64,000 nt of DNA, taken from contig NC_090323.1 of assembly GCF_040869045.1 (NCBI RefSeq), forward strand, positions 270,076,392 through 270,140,391, read 5' to 3'. The position numbers and the translations under genes were made by a program. The notes beneath the pieces are model-generated. The model searched no databases and had not been told where the DNA came from. It saw only the letters and a list, made by a program, of their open reading frames with translations. Positions 34,994-47,020 of the stretch are shown here, in pieces (the first letter of the stretch is position 1; the number at the start of each line of letters is the position of its first letter). The stretch comes from Eurosta solidaginis. Its lineage: Eukaryota > Arthropoda > Insecta > Diptera > Tephritidae.

Positions 34994-35856
34994 CACCTCT
35001 ATTATGGTTGTGAACAATGAGGAAATGAGTGTCGACGCTCATGAATTGGTATCGGCGTTGTCAAAGTCGATAACTATTGACGGGTGTTGATGCTTTTTTG
35101 GTATCGGCTAAAACAATATTGAAGTTGTGTTGACGTGACGTGACACAAAATTTGTCAACATAGTTTTTGGTGACGACAAGCGCTGCAATACGAAATTCGG
35201 CTATTAAAAATTGGTAAAATAAGCCTTATTTATTTTTATAAATATGTACACGTTATTTATTTATTTTTAATTAAATTTCAAAAAATGGTAAAAATAATCA
35301 ACAACAACCAATACACGGAGCTTGTTGCAGAAGTTCCAAAAAATGTTAAGTACCAATGGCAAGGTATTGCAACCAAATTGGAATGCTCTCGGACTACCAC
35401 TCAAAAATGCTGAAGGTTGGCAAAAGGTGAAAACCTATTTATTTTACTACGTCTATATGTAGTGTAACTTTTTGTGAAATTCAAGGTTTGGAGAGACCTT
35501 AAATGCAAGGTCAAAACAAAGCTTGTCCACAATAAACAAGAGTGCCGTGCCACGGTAGGGGGAGGATACAGGCAATAGGTGCTACGCCCACTGGAGGAGC
35601 AGGTTGCGAATTTCGTACGTTAAAAAAAAAAAACACTTTTCAATCAAAAATTTAACACTAAACATCAATTAACAACTGAACAAATTGTAAATAAACAATT
35701 GTCAAAAGTATAGGGATCATAGTTTTTCTATAAAATTATCGATAATACGTCAACGTCAATACATAGTTTTAGTAAATACCCGTTCTGCATTGACGTGACG
35801 TTGATGTCGATGACATTACGAAGTGATGGTTGACATTGACAACCATAATAGGGGTG
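34994..35856 (+). mobile_element. Harbinger-like deletion derivative with a Myb/SANT remnant
   Basis: The ends read cacctctattatggttgt (34994) and acaaccataataggggtg (to 35856), inverted with one difference. They are flanked by ATT on both sides (34991-34993, 35857-35859). Arms continue with matching cgacgt-rich text. The element carries a remnant of the DNA-binding protein that accompanies Harbinger transposases and lacks a transposase. Confidence 0.7.
35285..35580 (+). pseudogene. Myb/SANT-like (zeste-type) protein remnant
   Basis: Exon 1 (35285-35426) reads MVKIINNNQYTELVAEVPKN, and after a 1-bp frame change NALGLPLKNAEGWQK. Exon 2 (35486 on) reads VWRDLKCKVKTKLVHNKQEC then RATVGGGYRQ and a stop. 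The W...W(R/K)DLK...K spacing and the RATGGG-type motif are typical of the Myb/SANT-like domain annotated as 'regulatory protein zeste' in insects. In Harbinger elements such a protein works with the transposase in DNA binding and nuclear import. Truncated and frameshifted. Confidence 0.65.
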
Positions 35857-35939
35857 ATTGCTTTAAATGAGGACTATACGAAGTACATAGTTGCTGCCAT
35901 TCAAAAAAGAATCGGCGCATCCGCTACTTTACGAATAAA

Positions 35940-36480
35940 AATTCAAGACTGTGAAGAACGTCGTTTATCTGGGAACCAGAATTGCCAGCGAAAACAGATG
36001 CAACATAGTAAACAAACTGGTAATAATAACTTTTACCAACAAGTGCTACTTTGGACTAGGTAGGCAATTGAAAAGTAAAGTCCTCTCTCGAAGAACATAG
36101 ATCACGCTCTACTGATGTATGGCTCGGAATCATGCACGGTTCCACGAGAAGATGAGTTGGCTCTTGGAGTACTCGAGAGGAAAATTCTCCCGAAGATTTA
36201 TTGTCCTATCTGTGCTGACGACGGCGAATATCGAAAGAGGTATATTGTTGAGATGTATGAGCTTTACGCAGATATGAAGATAGTGCAGCCCAAAGGCTTC
36301 GCTGGCTAGGTCATGTTTTGTGAATGGACGAAGACGCTCCGGTTAAGAAAGTATTTCAGTCGATACCGCAGTTTGGAAGCAGAGGATGGGGGACACCTCC
36401 ACTGAGTTGGGAGAGGAAGACTTGGCCTCCAATTGGCATCAGTTATCGCGAAATAGGGATAGTATTGGTATGAAACTTGA
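35940..36480 (+). mobile_element. RTE-like LINE relic, C-terminal RT region
   Basis: In changing frames: LGTRIASENRCNIVNKL, NKCYFGLGRQLKSKVLSR, then MYGSESCTVPREDELALGVL, ERKILPKIYCP, MYELYADMKIVQP, RWLGHVL and a tail with LSWER ... GISYREIG. This is the same protein region as at 1250-1660 and follows the usual order YLG..I, CYFGL..QLKS, YGSE.W, LGVLERKILRKIY, RLRWLGHV. Frameshifted throughout. Confidence 0.75.
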
Positions 36481-36489
36481 AGAAAAAAA

Positions 36490-38796
36490 ATATTTGTAAG
36501 GAAGTAAGTATGCGCATTATGCATATCATTTTCCAATTAATGATGTAATACAGATAGGTACATAGCCTACGTCTGCTCAAATTCTAAATGACCTAAATTC
36601 AAAAATTTTTCTTAGCACGAAACCTTTTTGTTTTTTGATGATAAATTTATTCACCTGTTTCTTCCGTTTATCATATCTGTAGTAAGTAATTAGAAGTGGG
36701 TGAAGAAGCGTGCCACAACTATAGTGAATATATACATATTTATGTGTGTGAACGGTTGTCTTACCCACATACATATTTACATATATATGTGGCGTGTGCT
36801 TTAACAGATGAGCACATTTTTCATGGAATTTCGGTATTTTATTAAAAACTTCATTTTCACCCAGACTGCATGACAATTCAATAAAGCGAGTGGGCGGAGG
36901 CGACAGGCAAAAGGTGAGCTGGATGTGCTGTTAAATGGCAACAACACGCAATATTTTTGGCATTTAACATGATTTATTTCCGGTCAGACAATAAAAGAAT
37001 TTTATTTTTCCATACTTTAAGTAAAACTGTTTAAGTGGAAATGAAACATAAAGAAGGGAGGAGAGCGCGTGCTAAAGCCAGAACATAACACCCATGTCGA
37101 CTGGATGGCTTAAATTCATTAAAGGTGACTGTCATTGAGCTTTTGCGCCCTGCCCATTTACATCGGCTCGTACCAGATTATCCTCCTGCATGCGACTAGA
37201 AGTTGTGACAGTTGAGCGAAGAAAGGAAGGGTTTAAGTTACGACACTAATTAAGTATATTTTATGTTGCTGTGCCGAAACAAATTTAAATTTTTTAATGA
37301 ATTTAATAAAGAGGATGACGTTAGATCAGCCTTCTTTGGGACCAAAAAAACTCGTTTAGTTCGTTTCTTTTTTTCATATTTTTCCTGAGCGTATCAGAAA
37401 GCTGCTACATCTTAAAGTTTGTATAGGGAGCAATTTCTTCTAAGACACCCAAATTAAATATACATAAGTAAGACGTGCTGGCCTATAAGTACGCTCAGCG
37501 CAAATAATTTAAAAAATTTTGTCAGCAATACCAGCGTTGCTCTGATGCAAGAAAAATTTCTTATATTGTTGTACTGTGCTATCAACCTCCTTAAGTTATC
37601 TGGCACTCTTAACTCTAGAAACCATACCATCGACAGTCCATGCCTTTTGGTAAAGTGATTATTCAGAACATCTTAAATCGTACCCACTAAAAATTTCAGC
37701 TTTTTATTTTAGTGGGAAATCTTATACAATTTTAAGTTGATCTTTAACTTCTAATAACTAATTAACGAGTTAAGTTAGCAAAGAATGTTTTTTCGATCGT
37801 TTTTGAAAACCGTTAATTTCTTATAAAAATACATTTCTATAGCTAATGATTTGTTTACTTAGAGTTTGAGCTCTGGTACATTTTTTATAAAAACTTGAAA
37901 AACTAAAGTAACTTTAAGCTTTGAAATAAAAAGCTGACTTTTTTATAGACTATCTTTTTGGATGTCCTGGCGCTGGATTCACTAACTGTGAGTTATAAAG
38001 TGTGATTCTGCAAAGCAAAGCTGTGAACCAGAAAAATCACTGATAAAAACTTAGTGAGTTTTCTTGATAGCCAGTGACCACTATTTTGACATTCAAAACT
38101 CATATGCACTGTTGCTGAATGACTTTTTTGTTTTCATAGCGTTTGATAACCATTTTCTCACTGATTTATATTACATTCAACAAAACAATGTGCACAATAC
38201 CTTACAGAATCGCATGAAAATTTAAAGTGTAAACTTTGTGTGCGAACGAGTTTTCAATAAGTGTACATTTTTCAGTTTTTCACAATTAGAGAGCCCCTGA
38301 ACATTACTTCCACTAAACAAAATAGAAAAAAAATGTTTTTTAGCCCACCATAATGTATGCATATAAACTAAAAGTAAAAAGCCAAAAGCCACTTAGAATG
38401 CATAAAAATGTCCTTAATTAAAATTGAATTCTAAAATTTATGATTTTTTAATTAGATAATTGCGTTATTCGAGTTTCAGCTAAATGTGTTATTTTCTTTT
38501 TCAATTCAATTTAAATTTTAGAATAGAAATTATCAATCATAAAATCTATATGACATAACATAAGATGTGCTATTAAATTCCACAAAGAAAAAAGGAGGAA
38601 CAAAATTATTATAGCGCAAATGACAGTTTTTTTTTTTTGTAAAATTTTGTCAGTTGGATTCTTCTTTTATATTTTCGATAATTGAAGAAAACTCTACAGG
38701 ATGTTTATAACTGAAACTACATAGTCAGTCACTAAAAAGCTTTCGAAAAAATTTAAATATTCGCAAAAATGTAACGAAAACTTCGAAGTTTTAATT
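36490..38796. other. Long spacer without supported gene
   Basis: AT-rich. No frame with a recognised domain and no clear terminal repeats were found. Confidence 0.4.
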
Positions 38797-39128
38797 TAGA
38801 AGAGATTTAAGCCGAGCTTTTCTTTCAATTTGCGTCGTGCTCCGTTTAAATTTTCTTGCAAATTTGTGGGACAGAACCTACATGCTGTACGTCTACTCCG
38901 AACGGCATCTGCAAGGCAGATACATTTTCTCTGCTCAGCATTTCATGGCAGAAATACATTCGGAGTGTTTGCCAAATCAATGCCGATGAGCGACCTCGCT
39001 TAGAAATAGGGTTTTTTAATTGAAAAATCTTGCTTCTAAATTTTTATGTTGCTTTGCCTGGCAATTGAACCTAAGATCTTCGATGTGGTGGGCGGAGCAC
39101 GCTACCACCACACCATGGCGGCCGCCAA
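38797..39128 (-). mobile_element. tRNA-derived SINE, copy 3 (older)
   Basis: It shares the head (tggtggtagcgtgctccgcc on the minus strand), the B-box-like region and the body of copy 2, but with many more substitutions and indels. The tail is lost at about 38797. Confidence 0.75.
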
Positions 39129-39857
39129 TTAAAAGTTATAGGTCTCTCAAATCTAGCATTGATTTTTGAAAATTTTTTTCCGAAGAGTGTTTTATAATTT
39201 TTACCATACAAAGGGCACAAAGTCTTACCTTTTATATGGAAGAAAAAACGATGCACCCTTCGTAAAAAAATTGCCAAAAATCAATATCAAAATCAAAAAA
39301 CCGCAAATAAAAAATATTTTTCGAAAAATTTTCTCGACGTTAAAATTTTTCTAAAACTTTTTTGAGATTGGTTTGCCCTGTTTCAATTATAAAATCCATA
39401 GACGTTTTTTCTTAAATTATTGAAAACAATAAAAAGAAAAAAATTAATTGACGAAATATAAAAATTTCCAGTGTTAGCTGAGTGTTCGCTGTTGTATGTG
39501 CATTTAAATAAAATTATCCATGAAATCTAAAAACAAACATTCAGCTATGTAATTTTCTGTTGAAATTCTATTACTTCATAATGAATATGTTTTTATATTT
39601 AAGCTCATTATGGCTTTGCTTAATTCAATGTTAAAACAATTTTCACAACAGAGCGTAAAAAACACGAAACAAAAATTGAGCAAATCAAAAAAAAAGAAAC
39701 ACAGAAATGTGAAAAGAAAAACTCTAACTTTAGCAAGTGGAAAAGCAAATGAATAAAAATTCATTATCAAACTCGCTTCGCTGTGTTGCGTTGCTCAATG
39801 AATCGCCGATCGATGTGTAGTTGTTGTTACTGCTTTAAATTGCTGGCAGCTTGATTT
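39129..39857. other. AT-rich spacer
   Basis: No feature could be supported. The short frames at 39071-39354 and 39576-39770 are compositional. Confidence 0.4.
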
Positions 39858-41563
39858 TTATACTCAGCTGAGCAGAGCTCACAGAGTATATTAACTTTGT
39901 TCGCATAACGGTAATCCGTAACGGCATAAGCTAATCGAGATAGATATAGACTTCTATATCTCAAAATGATCTGGGTGAAAAAGAAATTCATTTAGCCATG
40001 TCCGTCCATACGTCCGTCCGTCCGTATGTCCGTCCGTCCGTAAACACGATAACTTGAGTAAATTTAGGGGTATCTTGATGAAATTTGGTATGTAGGTTCC
40101 TGGGCGCTCATCTCAGGTCGCTATTTATACTGAACGAAATCGGACTACAACCACGCCCACTTTTTCGATATCGAAAATTTCGAAAGACCGAAAAAGTGCG
40201 ATAATACATTACCAAAGACGGATAAAGCGATGAAACTTGGTAGGTGCGTTGACCTTAAGACGCAAAATAGAAAATTAGAAAAATTTTGGACAATGGGCGT
40301 GGCACCGCCCACTTTTAAAAGAAGGTAATTTAAAATTTTGCAAGCTGTAATTTGGCAGTCGTTGAAGATATCATGATGAAATTTGGTAGGCACGTTACTC
40401 CTATTACTATATGTGTGCTAAATAAAAATTAGCGAAATCGGATGACGAACTTTTAAAAAAAAATTTTTTGTAAAGTCAAATTTTTTAACAAAAAATTTAA
40501 TATCTTTACAGTATAAAAGTAAATTATGTCAACATTCGACTCCAGTAATGATATGGTGCAACAAAATACAAAGATAAAAGAAAATTTCAAAATGGGCGTA
40601 ACTCCGCCCTTTTTCATTTAATTCGTCTAAAACACTTTTAAAACTATAAGTCGAACACAAATTTACCAATCTTTGTGAAATTTGGCAGGAACATAGATTC
40701 TATGACGATAACTGTTTTCTGTGAAAATGGGCAAAATCGGTTGAAGCCACGCCCAGTTTTTATACACAGTCGACCGTCTGTCCTTCCGCTCGGCCGTTAA
40801 CACGATAACTTGCGCAAAAAACGATATATCTTAACTAAACTTAGTTCACGCACTTACATGAAGTCACTTTATCTTGGTATAAAATATGGCCGAAATCCGA
40901 CTATGACCACGCCCACTTTTCCGATATCGAAAATTATGAAAAATGAAAAAAATGCCATAATTCTGTACCAAATATGAAAAAAGAGATGAAACATGGTAAT
41001 TGGATTGGTTTTTTGACGCAAAATATAACTTTAGAAAAAACTTTGTAAAATGGGTGTGACACCTACCATATTATGTAGAAGAAAATGAAAAAGTTCTGCA
41101 GGGCGAAATCAAAAGCATCTTGGCAGAAATACTGTTCGTGGTATGGCATATATAAATAAATTAGCGGTACCCGACAGAAGATGTTCTGGGTCACCCTGGT
41201 TCACAATTTGGTCGATATCTCGAAAACGCCTTCACATATACAACTACCACCACTCCCTTTTAAAACCCTCATTAATACCTTTAATTTGATACCCATATCG
41301 TACAAACACATTCTAGAGTCACCCCTGGTCCACCCTTATTGCGATATCTCGAAAAGGCGTCCACCTATAGAACTAAGGCCCACTACGTTTTAAATAATAA
41401 TTAACACCTCATTAACTCATTTGATACACATGTCATACAAGCACATTCCAGGGTTAGCCTAGGTTCATTTTGCTAAATGGTGATTTTCCCTTATTTTGTC
41501 TCCAAAGCTCTCAGCTGAGTATGTAGTGTTCGGTTACACCCGAACTTAGCCTTCCTTACATGT
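39858..41563 (+). mobile_element. DINE-1-like Helentron, copy B
   Basis: Starts ttatactcagctgagcagag. It has the atttagccatgtccgtcc block at about 39990 with a GTCC/GTAC microsatellite, and ends with hairpin gttcggttacacccgaac (41528-41545) plus ttagccttccttacatgtt. Between 41181 and 41460 are two to three ~125-bp units of the minisatellite that is expanded in copy C. It is the cleanest copy in the window, with no insertions seen. Confidence 0.8.
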
Positions 41564-43089
41564 TATATATGTGTATGTGTTGCAGCTTGCTGGTAACAAA
41601 ACATCCTTCGGTTTGTGACACAGCACAGCCGTCTTTGGCGTCCCTTGTGCCTTACGCTTAAACGCTTCTAATAGCCCTGACACATAAGTAGTTTTTCATA
41701 TAGATGAGTTTAACACATGCTAATGCATTATGAGTAGATTACATGTATTTTTATGCAGAATGGTAGAATGAGCGACACTAGCGCCATCTGATATTGAAAA
41801 GTAGCCAACTCTCAAATTTTGTTAAAGGCAAAGAATAAGAAGAAGAATTTGACATTTGCTTTTGCTAAGGGCGTTGGCACAATTTGCAAGTGAAATTATT
41901 TTTCCCAATCGTTGGTAAATTTTATAACACTTTTCGCAAGTAAAAACTGCAATATAACAATAGAATACGACATAAAATATGTTAGCAGGTATTTCTGTTG
42001 TATAGGGAGAATGTTTATACCAGTGCTTCGCGAAATTTTGCATGTGAATGTATGTGTATGTTAAACGCATCTATATAAAAAAATGTCATTGTGCCTTAAA
42101 TTGGCCGCATCGCATTCCAAACGTGGTTTTTCCAGCGATTCTTAGCGCGCTTCGCAGTTTGTTTCAACAATCAAAGTAAAAGCGAAAACATACAGACATT
42201 GATATGTAGATATATGTTTATATATGTATGTATATAGGCATGTGGCATGTAGTTGCAACAACAACGGCACAACTCTAATCCATACATATTTAGAATTACA
42301 ATAACGATTGCATTGCCTTTAAATTTACTTGTTTTTATTTAATTTTCAAATTAATTTTCTTTTTTTTCTTTTCTACTCAATACTCATGATATTTGGAATT
42401 TGTTTATTTGTATGCTTTTTTATGGCCGCTGCTGGTTTTATTGTGTTCGCAATGTTTTTGTAATCAAAATTATTCGTCATTGACACAAATAACTTTCAAA
42501 TTGCATATTTTCCTCGTCTCTTTTGGTCTGCTGTCACTTGGGACGTATGTATGTATGTATTGAGATGTTGTTATTTTTATGCATAGCTATGTATGTATGT
42601 ATGTGATTCTCAAGTATTTGTACATACATATGTGCATATATACTATATACTATGTAGATACTAATGTTCGCAGTCATCTTATAGATGCATTTACATATCT
42701 TAGTTTTTCTTGAGTATGCAGTTTTATAACTCAATCAATTGTTTTCTAACAAGAGAGATCAACTACTTGTACTTTGTAGGACTACAATTAATCGTGCTAC
42801 AAAATATACATACATATATCTTACGGGAGCTATGCTTACGATCGCATTACACCGGTAGGTAATGTACCTACCGGTATAAACACTTTACTTAAATTTACCT
42901 CTACCAGTCAAAACGGCTTTGTAGCAACTAGTTTCCGCTAGTTCCGAATATTCCGATTTTTTTAGTTGATCGGTTGTAGGATTTATGATTCATGTACGTA
43001 CAAATAATATTTCTTGATTACATTTTACTACCTCAAACTATTCTTGAGTTAAACTGATCTGCAATATTCGGTTGGTTCTAATGATGTAT
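41564..43089. other. Spacer with short palindrome and microsatellites
   Basis: A perfect 11-bp inverted repeat with a 3-base loop, accggtaggta-atg-tacctaccggt, is at 42851-42875. TGTA/GTAT microsatellites are at about 42545-42560 and 42589-42604. No gene was seen. Confidence 0.5.
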
Positions 43090-43097
43090 GTATGTAT

Positions 43098-46000
43098 TAG
43101 TGACGTGCGTTATTACACTACAAAGTATTGTACAATGTAGTATAATTGATAAATACCTTGTATATGTTGTGCAAACGAAGAAGTTGTAAAGTAAATGTTG
43201 TGCTGTTGTTAAACAGATGGTTGTAGATGTTGTGTCGTTCTGGTTTGATCACTCTACACACAACATCGCATGTTCGTTCTACTATGTTGTATTGGGAACT
43301 ACACAACATGCATTCATTTCTCTCTCTCATATACGCAAATACTTATTGTACTTATAGTGTGCTTGATCGTTGCAACGCATTGCAAATTGTTTTGTGGAAA
43401 AGTAAAGAGTTTGTGGTAAAATTTCTGTGAAATTTTATATTATATTTGTGAAAATGAATAACAATGACATTAAAGCTAAAATCCTGTCAGGTGTTTATAA
43501 AATAAATATAAAGCGAGGAAGAAGCAAAGTTTGGGATTATTTCGGCCATATTATTAACGATGGAAATAATGAAATCCCAAACTTTATTGCATGCAAAATA
43601 TGCAATAGCGTTTACAAATACTCAAAGTATGCGCTGTCAAATATGTCGAAGCACAAGTGCTTCGTTGGAGCACAAAATGAAGAAGGAGTAATACAAGTTG
43701 AGGTGAATGGAGATACCAAGAAAAGATGCACAGAAGTTTTGGCAGAATGGGTGACGGGTGACATTCGCCCTTATGCGCTGGCTCAGGATCGTGGCCTTAA
43801 AGAATTTATCAAATTCATACTCGAGGTTGGACATAACCATGGATCTAATGTAAATGTGGAAAACCTCTTGCCGCACCCCACTACAATTTATAGAAATGTT
43901 GAGCAAAGGTTTAAAATACATTTTTCAATTTTAAAAACCGATGTAACAGCGGTAGCTGAGACTGGATATGCGCTAACAAGCGATATATGGACGGACAATT
44001 TCCTAAAAATGTCTTTCCTCGCCGTAACAATCCATTACATAAAGGACAGTTCATCGAAAAATAAGTTGCTTGGTATAAAATCCATGAAAGGCCTCGCTAA
44101 TACAAGTAAGTTACTATATATTTAAGAATGCAAATGATAATAGAGCAAGTGTAGATATTTTATGAAAATTCATGTTTTTCGGGACATCATTAAAATATTT
44201 TTAAAAATATATTACACTGTGGAACATTTTTGATGTCATCGAGTACAAACTCCTTCTCGTGAGGAATTTCTTGAAGTTCTTAGCGAAAGTAAACAAAACT
44301 CTATTTGGGTTTTTGCTATTTTATTTAAGAATATATTTCTTTATGTTTAAATACGCACCTCACCCCCCATATTTTTCATTAAAAACTAGCTCTATTAAAG
44401 ACGAATACATAATAATTGAAAATATCATACAACTTACTCATTTACTATTATTAAATAGGTGCTAATATTAAAGAAAAGGTGGTTAGTTTGCTTTTCGAAT
44501 TCAATTGTTCCTTAAACAGTAAGGTCGTAGTCGTGACTGACAGAGTAAGTAATATGATTGCTGCATTTAAAGAAGATAATAATATTCACTGCATTAGCCA
44601 CTTGATTCACAACACTGTGGAAAAATGTATAAAGAAGACGACGCAAATTGATGAACTTATTTCTTTATGTGCAAAGCTGGTAAAATATTTAAAAAAATCA
44701 GGCTTGAACGCAGAATTAGAAACATCTTTAAAAAGCTTTTGTACAACCCGATGGAATTCGGTATACTATACTATTTGCTCGATTGCTAAAAATTTTGCAG
44801 CCATTCAAGATAAATTATTAGAAAAGGATCTAGTAGAAAAATATAGTATCATAAAATTATACAATTTAGAGAATTTAATGAAAATTTTAAAGGTTTTCAA
44901 GGATGCCTCAGATGATCTTGAAGGTTCGCTATATCCAACTATACATTTAGTTTATGCGAATATAGAGCATTTGAAATCATCTCTTTCCATAGAAGACGAT
45001 GATCCATCCCTAATGAAGGAATTTAAAATAAATTTACAGGAAACGATAACGTCCTTAATAGATCCAAATATCACAATGTACCACAAATTAGGATTATTTC
45101 TTTTCCCTCCTGCAAATAAATTAACCCAGTTCAGTTTAGATGAATCTGAGGAAATTATTAATTATTGTAAATCCCTTTTGACACCTTATGCAGACAATAT
45201 TACTTTACCTGTAAATTCTACTGCAACAAATTCTTCCAGAATGTTTTCTTTATTTGGAAAGCACATAAGTCCTTCAGAAACAACTGCCAACTCAAGTGTT
45301 TCAGCAATTCATAGCGAAATATTAAAGTACAAAAACACTAATGTAACATTATATGATGACTTTAATATATTGCAGTGGTGGAATGAGCATAAAAATGAAT
45401 TTCCTCTTTTGTTTACATTAAGTTGTCGCATTCTAGCTATCCCTGCAAGTAGTGCACCCTCTGAAAGAGTATTTTCAATTGCTCGAACAATACTAACCGA
45501 TAAAAGATCTCAAATGACAGCGAATTCAAAGTCATTTAATGAAATAATGTTTGTCAATATAAACTCAAAAGACTGATTAGACTATCATTTTTTTACGAAT
45601 TTTATTTTAAGTTATTGACTAATTAATATGAAAAAACAAATGTGTTACTTTTTTATATACAAAATATGTATCAAACTAATGTCAATCTTAGCGATTTATG
45701 AAATCAATTTATATGTGTTATTTTTTGTTTGTTTATATGTACATTCAATGTACTACATTGTACAATGCACATACGTTTTTATATATTTTTATTAAAATGA
45801 AATACTTTTATTATATTATTTTATTATTACAGTTATTTATTAATTAATAACAAAATGTGATTTATGTTCCTTTTTTAATATTCGAAACATGTACCAATCT
45901 AATGTGAATCAAAGCAATTTATGAAATCGAGTTATGTAAAATTTTTATTTATTTTTATGTTATGTTAAAATGAATACCTTTGAAAAATTAGTATTTTTTA

Positions 46001-46319
46001 CTATTCACCTTTTCTGGTATAAATACAAAATTTTTCCATCCCAAAAACAAATAAATTTGTCTTTTTATTCTATTTTACTGCAGTCAGACAAAAATAGTAT
46101 TCTACAAATACTCACTACATCTGTTTGAAATGAAATACTACTTTGTATTGTGCAACTTGTATGTAGTATTGTAAGTTGATACAACTCAACTACACACAAC
46201 CTACGAGAGTAGAGCACAACATCTACAAATACAACATAAATGAAAACACGCACTCAAACTTACTCAAAAACGAAATCATGACCAATTTGCACGATGTTGT
46301 GTACCAATGCACGTGTATA
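43098..46319 (+). mobile_element. Complete hAT transposon, possibly autonomous
   Basis: The element of 3222 bp is flanked by a perfect 8-bp duplication, gtatgtat (43090-43097 and 46320-46327). The left end tagtgacgtgcgttattaca and the right end read inverted (tatacacgtgcattggtaca) agree at 17 of 24 positions. The left end fits the hAT consensus YARNG; the right deviates at the third base. Within about 240 bp of both ends the heptamer ATGTTGT or its complement occurs at least nine times, possibly transposase binding sites. It encodes one intact two-exon transposase. The duplication falls in GTAT-rich sequence, which slightly weakens it as evidence. Confidence 0.8.
43454..45576 (+). CDS. hAT (Hermes/hobo-like) transposase, intact, two exons
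   Basis: Exon 1 is 43454-44105 and exon 2 is 44459-45576; the intron (353 bases, GTAAGT ... AAATAG) splits a Ser codon and joins in frame. The product is 589 residues, near the 612 of Hermes. An upstream ATG at 43427 would add nine residues. Order: BED-type zinc finger (WDYFGHI, CKICNSVYKYSK, HKC), a linker, then the RNase H-like core with SDIWTD (Asp177), VVVTDRVSNM (Asp245), CISHLIHN, FCTTRWNS (Trp316), and the C-terminal LAIPASSAPSERVFSIA (Glu553) with hAT dimerisation block. These correspond to Hermes D180, D248, W319 and E572. Cut-and-paste transposase acting in the nucleus. No stop or frameshift was found. Confidence 0.9.
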
Positions 46320-46579
46320 GTATGTATAAGGTATTGTTTGATCAAGTGCAAAAATTTCGTGTAAAAATCGAGAGGGCAAAAGACTTTGAAATATAACTCG
46401 GGAGCGTCAATTCTCCAGAATTTGTATATTGCACAAATAATCTTTCTTTTCTGTTTCCACTCTTTTAAAAACAACTTTGACTGTACATTAATCCTTACAA
46501 TTTAGCTAAATCCGCTCAAGGATCAACCTGGCGTATGAGTTACCAAATGAGATGTAAAGAAAATTTGCAGTTGCTGCAC

Positions 46580-46990
46580 TAATCAGATGTTGTTGTTGTT
46601 GTAGCGATAAGGTTGCCCCCGAAGGCTTTGGGGAGTGTTATCGATGTGATGGTCCTTTGCCGGATACAGATCCAGTACGATCCGGTGCTAGCCCGACCAT
46701 CTCGGGAACGACATATGTCCTACCTTCAGGCCATGCCCTCCCTCCCCATCACCAAGCTTCATGAGGAGCTTGGGGTCGCCAGAACCTCGTCTGTTAGTGA
46801 AACAGGATTCGCCGCGGATAGGTGAGGTTGACAATTGGGTTTGGAGAAGCTATATATTGCGCTGGCAACCTGAAGGGTTGCGCTACACAGCCCCTTGAAT
46901 CTGGTATTTTAGTCGCCTCTTACGACAGGCATACCTACCGCGGGTATATTCTGACCCCCCGACCCGCTGAAGTCTCAGATATTAGTATTT
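46580..46990 (+). repeat. GC-richer dispersed repeat fragment
   Basis: It begins with a TTG run (46587-46600) and continues in text markedly richer in GC than its surroundings: 'ccccgaaggctttggggagtg', 'ctcgggaacgac', 'gtcgcctcttacgacaggca', 'ccgcgggtatattctgaccc'. I recognise the wording as a repeat common in flies, probably the end of a non-LTR element, but cannot name the family. The frames within it are not convincing proteins. Confidence 0.45.
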
Positions 46991-47020
46991 TGTGGTATAA
47001 TTCTTCTTAACAATAAAAAA

